This document shows, one piece after another, positions 37,534 to 44,948 of a stretch of 64,000 nt of DNA (the first letter of the stretch is position 1; each line of letters opens with the position of its first letter). Origin of the DNA: Kistimonas sp. bin40 (GTDB lineage Bacteria > Pseudomonadota > Gammaproteobacteria > Pseudomonadales > Endozoicomonadaceae). The notes beneath the pieces were generated by a model, which saw nothing but the letters and a program-made list of their open reading frames with translations, was not told the origin of the DNA and ran no database searches. The stretch covers positions 16,971 through 80,970 of the forward strand of contig MPMQ01000009.1 of NCBI GenBank assembly GCA_002238585.1, read 5' to 3'. A program made the position numbers and the translations under genes.

Positions 37534-37912
37534 CCGCCTCCTGGACGCAGGATTGGCAACCGCTCCCCGCTTTGAACAAGCGCATTCCGGACTGAGCACA
37601 CCAGAACGGCCCTGCGCAATCCGGCTGCCGCAGTCTCCCGTACAGGCGGCCAGGAGCCCTGTGTGTCCGTGAGCCTGATCACTGCAACAGATGACGGCAA
37701 GCTGATGGCATGATGAAACGCGACAGCAATCATCACCGGCAACCGCACCAGGGCCGCTGGCCTGTCCCTTGTTACCCGACACCGGGCACAACCGGCCAGA
37801 ACTCTCCGTCGGCAAGATGCTGGATCCAGGTAACACAACAGTCACAAGGGCGGATAGAAAAGACAGCTTCTGTACCCCAACCACACAATACCGATCTGCA
37901 CGGGATAGCCCT
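37534..37912 (+). other. A19-A20 spacer
   Basis: Post-stop block (CCGCTCCCCGCTTTGAACAAG), the spacer motif GATCACTGCAACAGATGACGG at 37671-37700, then the A20 5' block. No gene recognised. Confidence 0.6.
37830..37845 (+). promoter_or_regulatory. Family A upstream dyad for A20
   Basis: GTAAC-N6-GTCAC, ending 67 nt before the A20 ATG. Confidence 0.65.
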
Positions 37913-39799
37913 ATGCAACCCACGCCGACAACATCCGTTATCACCGCCTCCGTGCCTGTGACCGGGCCACCGCAAGTGCTCCCCGTCCCACGCCGCACCA
38001 CAGCCGCCCGGCTTGCCTTCCCGTATAACAACCGCCGCACAGCATCAAGCCAACCCGACAGGCTGGAAAAACACCCGAGGATCCATTCCGGAGCAAAGCA
38101 CCTTGTCTATTCGTACGCCAGTTGTGAAACAGCGTTTGCACAATCAGGCAAGCCGGGCTCGCACATGCGCATCCACACAGGAGAAAAACCAGGAGAAAAA
38201 CCCTGTGTCTGCTCCTGGGAAGGCTGTGGCTATTCATCCGCACGACCTGGCGACCTGAGAATACACAGGCGTACCCACACCGGAGAAAGGCCCTTTGTCT
38301 GTTCATATGAACACTGTGGACATGCGTTCAAACAATCAAGCGGCCGGATAAGGCACTTGCGTACCCACTCAGGACAACGCCCCTTTGTCTGTCCGTACGC
38401 CCGGTGTGGAAAGCGCTTTATAGAATCAAGCAAGCTGAGAATACATATACGCATTCACACAGGAGAAAAACCCTTTGTCTGTGCCTGGGAAGGCTGTGGC
38501 TATTCGTCCATACGACCCAGTGACCTGGTAATACACAGGCGTACCCACACCCGGGAACAGCCGTTTGTCTGTTCCAGGGAAGGCTGTGAACATGTGTTTG
38601 CACACGCCAGCAGCCGGGCCAGACACTTGCGCACCCACTCAGGTCAGCGCCCCTTTGTCTGTCCGCACGCCAGTTGTGAAAAACGGTTTGCACAAGCAGA
38701 CCGGCTGAAAATGCACATACGCGTCCACACGGGAGAAAAGCCCTTTGCCTGTCCACATGAAGGCTGTGGCTATGCGGCCGCACGATCTGGCGACCTGTCA
38801 GTGCACCGGCGTACCCATACCGCAGTAAAGGCCTTTGCCTGTCCCTGGCAAGGCTGTGGACAGTCGCTTACGCGACTGTGTCACCTGACAGAACACTTGC
38901 GTCTCCACACCGGGGAAAGGCCTTTTGTCTGCCTGTGGGAAGGCTGTGGATACGCGACTGCGCGCGCCGGCGACCTGGCGACACACAGGCGTCTGCATAC
39001 CGGAGACAGGCCCCTGGTCTGTCACTACGCAGACTGTGGACAGTCGTTCGCGCGAGCCGACCATCTGACAAGCCACTTGCGTGTCCACTCGGGGGAAAAG
39101 CCCTTTGTCTGCCGCTGGGAAGACTGTGGATATTCGACCGCACAATCGAGCAACCTGAGAAGACATCGACGCCTCCATGTCGTAAACCAATCTTGTGTCG
39201 GTCCAGGGAAAAACTCTGGCCATGCCAGCGCAGCATCCAACCAGCGCAGATCACAGTTGTGCATCTCCACGACGAAACAACCCTGTGTCTGTCCGTACAG
39301 GAGCTGCGCCCAATCGTTCAGCCAGTTTGCCAGGCTGCGCGTCCATCTGCGCTTCCACGCCGGGCTGAAATACTTTATCTGTCACTACGAAGGTTGCGGA
39401 CGTGTGTGCACAAGATCCAGCCATCTGGTAAACCACTGGCGCACCCACACCGGGGAAAAACCCTTTGTCTGCCACTACGAAGAATGTGGATATGCGTCCG
39501 CAGAACCTGGCAACCTGAAAAGACATTTACGCGCCCACGCCTTGCACAAATCCCGTGTCTGGCGACACGGAGGCGGTGAACATGCGCCCGCAACGGCTGG
39601 CCAGCTGAAACACCTCGTGCGTGCCCGGACCACGAACAAAGTCTTTGTCTGTTCACAGCAAGACTGCGGCTATTCGTCCACCAAATCAGGAAACCTGACA
39701 AGACATGGGCGCATCCACCGGGATAAAAATCCTTTGGCTGTTCGCGTGACGGCTGTGGCTCTGCGTTGTCCCAATGCACCTGGCTGCAAACGCATCTGA
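37913..39799 (+). CDS. A20: C2H2 zinc-finger protein, about 15 fingers, C-terminal frameshift
   Basis: 628 residues starting MQPTPTTSVITASVPVTG (as in A4). Two decayed fingers precede about 15 intact ones (residues 100-602). Fingers 1-7 form a three-finger higher-order repeat of about 270 bp: W-type (GYSSxRPxDLxIHRRTH), then a SSxRxRHLRTHSGQ unit, then KRFxxxxxLxxHIRIH, repeated and begun a third time. A small in-frame duplication GEKPGEKP precedes the first. At the end an A-run (GATAAAAATCC) shifts the frame: the ORF ends LRCPNAPGCKRI, while the next finger continues in another frame. No family A tail is found. Confidence 0.87.
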   Translation: MQPTPTTSVITASVPVTGPPQVLPVPRRTTAARLAFPYNNRRTASSQPDRLEKHPRIHSGAKHLVYSYASCETAFAQSGKPGSHMRIHTGEKPGEKPCVCSWEGCGYSSARPGDLRIHRRTHTGERPFVCSYEHCGHAFKQSSGRIRHLRTHSGQRPFVCPYARCGKRFIESSKLRIHIRIHTGEKPFVCAWEGCGYSSIRPSDLVIHRRTHTREQPFVCSREGCEHVFAHASSRARHLRTHSGQRPFVCPHASCEKRFAQADRLKMHIRVHTGEKPFACPHEGCGYAAARSGDLSVHRRTHTAVKAFACPWQGCGQSLTRLCHLTEHLRLHTGERPFVCLWEGCGYATARAGDLATHRRLHTGDRPLVCHYADCGQSFARADHLTSHLRVHSGEKPFVCRWEDCGYSTAQSSNLRRHRRLHVVNQSCVGPGKNSGHASAASNQRRSQLCISTTKQPCVCPYRSCAQSFSQFARLRVHLRFHAGLKYFICHYEGCGRVCTRSSHLVNHWRTHTGEKPFVCHYEECGYASAEPGNLKRHLRAHALHKSRVWRHGGGEHAPATAGQLKHLVRARTTNKVFVCSQQDCGYSSTKSGNLTRHGRIHRDKNPLAVRVTAVALRCPNAPGCKRI

Positions 39800-39981
39800 A
39801 AATCCACAAAGGCCAGCGACCCTTGCGCCTGAGCCGCCAGGGGCTGGGACAAAAGGTTTACACCAACCGCCGCACTCCAGGGGCCTGGCAACGAAAGACG
39901 CTGCCGCGGTTGTGCGCGACACACGAGCGCTCCTTCTTGCTGAAATGTCCCCCTGAAGACCTGCTGGCACCGACTCTCTGA
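39731..39981 (+). pseudogene. A20 continuation in another frame
   Basis: This frame restores a finger (FGCSRDGCGSALSQCTWLQTH..IH) and continues to a stop at 39981, with linker-like sequence but no CSVIAW tail. It shows that the true C-terminal part of A20 was separated by an indel at the A-run near 39730. Confidence 0.7.
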
Positions 39982-40165
39982 TAAACAGCCGTGTTTCATG
40001 CCCGACAGCAAGAGTGCACAAAGAGAGCCACAGGACTCCGGACAGCTGCCACCAGCGCCAGACGCCGACCACAAGGATGATCCGGATAACACTATGGTCA
40101 CCAGGCCGGTAACAACAGACGGGTTCTGCATTCAAAATTGCAGGCCTTCTCTGCTGGACATGCCC
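39982..40165 (+). other. A20-A21 spacer
   Basis: Contains the A21 5' block. With the relic before it, 39800-40165 has no intact gene. Confidence 0.5.
40086..40101 (+). promoter_or_regulatory. Family A upstream dyad for A21
   Basis: ATAAC-N6-GTCAC after GATCCGG, ending 64 nt before the A21 ATG. Confidence 0.65.
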
Positions 40166-41638
40166 ATGCTACATACGATCACACCTGCGTCCGCCCCCGC
40201 CGCAATGGCGCAAGCCGGGCCACCAGAGCGGGCCGGACACCGCCCGGTCACCAGAGCCATGACAGCTCGCTCAACCCGCCTGGCCGGCCAAACCGGCCGC
40301 CCCCCGGATAGCGGCCGGCACAACACTCATGCCAACCCGCCGCGCGCATCCCGCAGGCGCAAGAGGCCCACGAAGGTCCCGACCCAGGCGCGCCCCTTTG
40401 TCTGCCCACACGAAACCTGCGGCAAACGGTTCCCACAGAAATACAATCTGAACCTCCACCTGCATACCCATACCGGAGAGCGACCCTATGTTTGCAGTCA
40501 GGACGGCTGTAAAAAACGGTTCAATGTGAAATCAAACCTGGCCACACACATGAGGTCACACAGTGCAAACCCCAGCTATGTCTGTCCCTGGAAAAATTGC
40601 GGCACAAAAATCAGGTACAAGAGCTCGCTGAAAAGGCATATGTTCATCCATACCGGGGCCCGACCATGGCGCTGCCCGATGGACGACTGCGGCAAAAGTT
40701 TCGCCCTGAGCAACTACCTGCACTCTCATCTGCAATCACACGCTGGAAGAAAAAACTATTCCTGCCTGTGGGAGAACTGCGGCAAGACATTCGTACACGC
40801 CAGAACGCGCACCCGGCATATGCATGTGCATACCGGGCAAAAGCCCTGTGCCTGTCATTATCCAGGGTGCCATATGAGCTTCTGGTTCCCGTCCCGCCTC
40901 AGAGAGCACCAGCGCACCCACACCGGCCAGAGCCCTTGTGCCGGCCCCCGGCCCCACTGTGACAAAAGGTTTGCACCAAGGTACCGACTCCGGAGTCACA
41001 CCCGCAGCAAAGACAAGAGCTATCGCTGTCCGCTTGAGACTTGTGCCTGGCCGTCCCGAGCAGGATCCTCCCTGCGGACACCCCGGCGCCGCCACAGGGA
41101 CACGGCCTCTTCCCTGTGTCCTGCCCGCAAGAGCGGGAGGACAGTCTCCCGTAACAAGATGCCCGCAACACGCAGTCAGGTTCGCGCCGGATTCATGCCA
41201 GGACGCCGGCCGGCCCGTCCCCGGCGTATCAGCGGTGCCTCATACAAACAGCGGTCACGCAACAAACGCCCGCGCTGGCTGGCACGCGGGCGACCCAGGC
41301 CCGCTGCTGCCCAGCCCCTCACTGCATCCATCACCACCGGCCAGCTGAATGGGCGCCTGCCAACAGCCAGCAGCCACAGCAGCCTGCCGGCCCAGGAGAT
41401 CGCCTCCCGGGGCCACGCAAAGCACTACCGTTCTGTTATCGCCTGGGTGTCCGGCGGCGTTGTGTATCTTCCATCCAGGCTGCCAGCAGGGGCCGGCAGG
41501 CCGCGCCCGGCTGTGCGCAAAGACAGCTCATTTCATCGGACACAAGCGGTTGCGCACCTGAACCAACAGCCTGTCCCCGCCCGTAACAAGGGAGAACGGG
41601 CCACAGGCGTCCGTCAGTCTGATGACTGCAACAGATGA
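40166..41638 (+). CDS. A21: divergent C2H2 zinc-finger protein, 6 intact fingers
   Basis: 490 residues starting MLHTITPASAPAAM. The leader is longer than usual (about 79 residues) and very basic (RASRRRKRPTKVPT). Six intact fingers lie between residues 80 and 252, then two lacking ligands. Finger scaffolds differ from other A members: GKRF, KYNLNLH and ENCGK resemble family B fingers. The linker is Arg/Pro-rich. The tail SVIAWVSGGVVYL is present, but the standard stop is lost, and about 60 residues of spacer (including the GATGACTGCAACA motif) are translated to a TGA 8 bp short of B1's stop. It may be a hybrid of A ends with B-like fingers. Confidence 0.87.
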   Translation: MLHTITPASAPAAMAQAGPPERAGHRPVTRAMTARSTRLAGQTGRPPDSGRHNTHANPPRASRRRKRPTKVPTQARPFVCPHETCGKRFPQKYNLNLHLHTHTGERPYVCSQDGCKKRFNVKSNLATHMRSHSANPSYVCPWKNCGTKIRYKSSLKRHMFIHTGARPWRCPMDDCGKSFALSNYLHSHLQSHAGRKNYSCLWENCGKTFVHARTRTRHMHVHTGQKPCACHYPGCHMSFWFPSRLREHQRTHTGQSPCAGPRPHCDKRFAPRYRLRSHTRSKDKSYRCPLETCAWPSRAGSSLRTPRRRHRDTASSLCPARKSGRTVSRNKMPATRSQVRAGFMPGRRPARPRRISGASYKQRSRNKRPRWLARGRPRPAAAQPLTASITTGQLNGRLPTASSHSSLPAQEIASRGHAKHYRSVIAWVSGGVVYLPSRLPAGAGRPRPAVRKDSSFHRTQAVAHLNQQPVPARNKGERATGVRQSDDCNR

Positions 41639-41640
41639 CG
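41611..41640 (+). repeat. Spacer motif GATGACTGCAACAGATGACGG
   Basis: Fourth copy of the family A spacer motif (others at 12507, 18211 and 37671). Here it is translated as the end of A21 and sits at the junction between the two arrays. Confidence 0.5.
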
Positions 41641-41646
41641 GGGGCT

Positions 41647-42903
41647 CTACAGCCGGTGCCCGGCCGCGCCCGACCGCATGGCGAACCAAGGTCGCGCACC
41701 AGCCAGACGGGCAACGGGTGCGCCCCCCCCGGTGGTACGACCTGCCGGGCTGGCCACCAATAGCCCAGTACGCCATGGCTGTGACAGAGGGCAGATTTGT
41801 CTGGCCCTGGCAGCTGTCCCCGGTTGTGCGGTCTGCCGCCCCCGTCCTCCTTGTCCTTCCTTGCGTTGCCGCCGATGACGCTGATATTCCTGCATGGGTA
41901 GCCAGGCGCTGATTGCCAGGCTGTCTTGCCGGACAGGAGCTGGCCTGGGCGCCGCCCGGCTGCGAGTAGCCGGACGTTTCCGCCGCCTGATGTCCGGTGC
42001 AACTACCGGGCCGACGTCTGGCTTCGCACCCAGCCCGGACGCGTCTGCAACAGGGCATCGCCCCTGCCTGTGCAGGATCTCTTTTTTTACAAAAACTGGT
42101 GCATCCTCCGTATATGAGCGGACCTGGGTGCGGGCTCTACTGTGGATGCGCATATGCCGTTCCAGATTCTTTTTCCGATTGAAGGCTTGTCTACAGCCCT
42201 CCTGTGAACAGACAAAGGGCTTTTCTTCCTGATGGCAAAGCCGGTGCAACCTCAGGCCACCACCTTGGGAAAATCGTTTGCCACAGTCCTCGTAGGTACA
42301 AACAAAGGCCCTGGCGCCGCTATGAAGATACAAGTGGGATCGCAGGCTGGCGGACTGGGCGAACTTTTTACCGCAGTTCTCGTGGGAACAGACAAAGGGC
42401 TTTTCGCGGGTATGGGAGCGCACATGCTCCCTCATGTTTCCCGCTGTCGAAAATAGCCTGGCGCAGCCCTCCACTGGACAGACAAAGGGCTTTTCCCGTG
42501 CGTGGGTGCGCAAGTGCGATTTGAGTCCGCTCGATTGCACAAACCGTTTGTCGCAGTCCGCGCGGGGACAGACAAAAGGCTTTTCGCCGGTATGAAGACG
42601 CCAGTGCTCCTTCAGGTTGCTCGCCATCGTAAATCGCTTGCCGCACCCTTCGTATGGACAGGCAAAGGGCTTTTCTCCAGTATGCGAGCGCAGATGGACT
42701 ACCAGCGTGCTGGTATAGGCAAACAGCCTGTCGCAGCCCTCCCATGGACAGACCTGTCTCTTTAGCAATGTGCGGCAGCGCGGGGGTCTGGCCGGACGGA
42801 CACGCCTGCGTCCTCCTGACACGGACGGCTCCTTCGACCTTGCCGTTGCCAGCGGACACAATCGCGACCTTCGGTGACCTGTTCTTTGGGAAACCCTGTG
42901 CAT
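41647..42903 (-). CDS. B1: C2H2 zinc-finger protein, 7 fingers, atypical C terminus
   Basis: 418 residues. The start ATG at 42903 ([10 protein letters not shown]) is chosen because it lies 33 nt from the family B motif and precedes a GTCGCGA-like stretch, as in paralogues; the frame is open to 42951. The leader has the B basic patch [12 protein letters not shown]. Seven fingers (C-x4-C-x12-H-x3-H) run from residue 52 to about 262, several with GKRF after the second Cys. The remaining 155 residues are Arg/Gly/Pro-rich, and I cannot find the B tail (LLPLLSLSDEEL, LLRPWQG). The gene probably lost its end at the A/B junction, where its stop lies 8 bp from that of A21. Confidence 0.87.
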   Translation of the reverse strand: MHRVSQRTGHRRSRLCPLATARSKEPSVSGGRRRVRPARPPRCRTLLKRQVCPWEGCDRLFAYTSTLVVHLRSHTGEKPFACPYEGCGKRFTMASNLKEHWRLHTGEKPFVCPRADCDKRFVQSSGLKSHLRTHAREKPFVCPVEGCARLFSTAGNMREHVRSHTREKPFVCSHENCGKKFAQSASLRSHLYLHSGARAFVCTYEDCGKRFSQGGGLRLHRLCHQEEKPFVCSQEGCRQAFNRKKNLERHMRIHSRARTQVRSYTEDAPVFVKKEILHRQGRCPVADASGLGAKPDVGPVVAPDIRRRKRPATRSRAAPRPAPVRQDSLAISAWLPMQEYQRHRRQRKEGQGGRGRQTAQPGTAARARQICPLSQPWRTGLLVASPAGRTTGGGAPVARLAGARPWFAMRSGAAGHRL

Positions 42904-42935
42904 CAGAAACCTCGCAGAACCCATCAGTAGCGGGG

Positions 42936-42960
42936 GTTGGACCGCCGGCACAGTCTGTGT
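42936..42960 (-). promoter_or_regulatory. Family B upstream motif for B1
   Basis: On the + strand GTTGGACCGCCGGCACAGTCTGTG, beginning 33 nt before the ATG. Paralogues show GTTGGACAACAGCAC at the same place; GTTG-GA-CAAC is a short inverted repeat. Confidence 0.55.
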
Positions 42961-43064
42961 GTCCCGGCAGCCAACCAGACTGTCAGCCCGGCCATGCAGC
43001 CACGGACCTGTAACCGGCGACAGTCTTGTCTGTGTCTATGACATCCAGCGCCCTGCCTGCCCGC

Positions 43065-44774
43065 TCAGCGCACGAAATTTTCACGTCGGGTCCCGTCCAG
43101 AAGAAGGTCCCGGAAAAAAGCGTCTGCCTCCTCAGCCGATGGTGCTGGCACAAGGTCTTCGGGCACTGCGCCTGCGCTGTGCCATGGCCGCAACAACAAG
43201 AGGCGTTCCTCCTCGTTGAGCGGCAACAGCGCCTGGCTCATGACGCCATCACCAGCAAGCCTCGCTTGTGCCAGGCACTGCAACTCCTCCCAGGAAACCG
43301 ACAGCGCGGGGAGCAGGGCGTCAGGTGCCAGCCATGGGCCAGCTGACATCTGATACGGCTCGCCTGCCCCCGTCCTTTCGTCGAACGGCCTCCCCTGCTG
43401 GCTCGCTCTGCGGGCCTGGCCACAGCGGCCATCCCCCCCGGCACGGGTGCCGAGCGCAAAGGGCTGCGACACTTCCCCGCTACGCGTGTGCACCGATCCT
43501 TGCAAGCGGCTGCCCGGGGCAACCATGCTGTCACCACCGGGTCCCGCACAAGCTGAAGCTGAAGTTTTGTTGCTGTGGGGCCTGTGCGGATGCCGATACC
43601 AGTCGGTTGTTTGTCTGAGGACAGTTCCACAGCCGTCAAGCCCGCACACACAGCGGAAGCTTTTGTGAAGATGCCGGTGAGCTGTCTGGTTTCCGGATTG
43701 GCCAAACCGCTCCGGGCAGTTGTCGCAGGGACAGACAAAGCGGTTTTCTCTGGCCCTGGTATGAATACGCCGGTGCGCAATCATGTTGCTGGCACGAACG
43801 AATCGCCGGGCACAGCCCTCCTGCGGGCACACAAAGGGTCTTTCTCCGGTATGGGTGCGCAGGTGCCGTGTCAGTTCCAGCTTGTTGACGAGCTTTTTTC
43901 CACAGTTTTCATAGGGACAGACATGGCACTTCTCTCCTGTGTGGCGACGCTTGTGCATTGCCAGACTCTTTGGTTGGACAAACCGTTTCGCACAACCCTC
44001 GTAGGGACAGATACAGCGCTTTTCTCCCGTGTGGCAATACATATGCGATGCCAGACTCTCCAGGTTGAAATAGGTTTTGTGGCACCCCTCGTAGAGACAG
44101 GCAAAAGGCTTTTCTCGCGTGTGAAAACGCCTGTGCACTACCAGACCGCCTGACTGGGAAAACTTTTTTCCGCACCCCGGCCAGCAACAGACAAAAGGCT
44201 TTTCTCCCGTGTGCAGACGCAGGTGCAATGTCCGCACGCCGGCCCGGGTAAACCGTTTGCCGCAGTTCTCGTAAGGACAGGCAAAGCGTCTTTCTCCGCT
44301 ATGCGTGCCCATATGCGTTTTCAGACGACTCTTTACGAAAAACCGTCTTGCGCAGCTTTCCCATGGGCAGATCAGGCAATTTTCACCCGTGTGGCTACGC
44401 ACGTGCGCTGTCAGGGAGACCGGATGGGCATAGTGTTTGCCGCAACTCTCGTAAGGGCAGGCATACGGCTTGTGCCCCCTGCTGCCATACCGGTGCTCCT
44501 TGAGCCGACGCGCGCTGTCCAACGGCTGTTCGCCATTTTGTTGTGCGCAGGCAGGAAGTGTTTTCCTGGTTTTACGGCCGCGCCTATGGCCGCTTCCCCC
44601 GCAGCCGTGTGCCGTCCCTTTTTTACAGGCTGGATGAGGGCTGTCTTCTTTGATAGCAGCAGCGTGCCAGACACCCCCGCCTTCCCCTGCACGCACAAGC
44701 CCTGCCTTTCTTGCTGACGACAGCCGGCGCGATTGCGGCCTGGCGTGATGCGTTTTTGTCTTGGGTACGAGCAT
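43065..44774 (-). CDS. B2: C2H2 zinc-finger protein, 10 fingers
   Basis: 569 residues from the ATG at 44774 (MLVPKTKTHHARPQSRR); an upstream ATG at 44915 is in frame but lies beyond the family B motif. The long leader (about 100 residues) is rich in Arg/Lys (GHRRGRKTRK). Ten fingers run from residue 106 to about 406; the last two (CPCDNC, CGLDGC) are aberrant. The C-terminal domain is the B tail: LLPALSVSWEELQCL, LLLLRPWHS and SAEEADAF, extended by RDLLLDGTRREN. It is a short amphipathic, acidic and leucine-rich segment of unknown role. Confidence 0.88.
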   Translation of the reverse strand: MLVPKTKTHHARPQSRRLSSARKAGLVRAGEGGGVWHAAAIKEDSPHPACKKGTAHGCGGSGHRRGRKTRKTLPACAQQNGEQPLDSARRLKEHRYGSRGHKPYACPYESCGKHYAHPVSLTAHVRSHTGENCLICPWESCARRFFVKSRLKTHMGTHSGERRFACPYENCGKRFTRAGVRTLHLRLHTGEKPFVCCWPGCGKKFSQSGGLVVHRRFHTREKPFACLYEGCHKTYFNLESLASHMYCHTGEKRCICPYEGCAKRFVQPKSLAMHKRRHTGEKCHVCPYENCGKKLVNKLELTRHLRTHTGERPFVCPQEGCARRFVRASNMIAHRRIHTRARENRFVCPCDNCPERFGQSGNQTAHRHLHKSFRCVCGLDGCGTVLRQTTDWYRHPHRPHSNKTSASACAGPGGDSMVAPGSRLQGSVHTRSGEVSQPFALGTRAGGDGRCGQARRASQQGRPFDERTGAGEPYQMSAGPWLAPDALLPALSVSWEELQCLAQARLAGDGVMSQALLPLNEEERLLLLRPWHSAGAVPEDLVPAPSAEEADAFFRDLLLDGTRRENFVR

Positions 44775-44805
44775 CGGAGACTCAACGAATAACCGGTTGT
44801 AACCC

Positions 44806-44831
44806 TGGGACAGCAGCCAGGCCCCTATGAC
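44806..44831 (-). promoter_or_regulatory. Family B upstream motif for B2
   Basis: + strand TGGGACAGCAGCCAGG followed by CCCCTATGAC, 32 nt from the ATG. A moderate match. Confidence 0.45.
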
Positions 44832-44948
44832 ACCCGCCAACCAACACCCCTGTCGGCTTTGCTGTCCAGATCCTGGCGCGCGCCTGAGGCTTTTGCTCCC
44901 GCAGCATTGCGGCAACAGGCGCGCACAAGACGCCCGCCACCTGCTGTT

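Noticed and set aside
2115..40166. Start codon ATGGTCAC (MVTRAD...) in the dyad block as the true start of family A proteins
   Set aside because: The frame agrees with the fingers in some genes (A2, A14, A21) but not others (A7, A12), and block lengths differ by non-multiples of three.
2..41500. Integron cassette array with attC sites in the conserved 3' blocks
   Set aside because: The gene-plus-conserved-spacer layout suggests it, but no GTTRRRY/RYYYAAC core pair or attC-like fold is visible and no integrase gene is present. The conserved part also lies inside the coding tail.
549..41638. Overlapping antisense frames rich in Arg/Cys (FHSLHVDRQ... type) as genes
   Set aside because: They are mirror translations of the finger repeat, present opposite nearly every array, and change frame wherever fingers vary.
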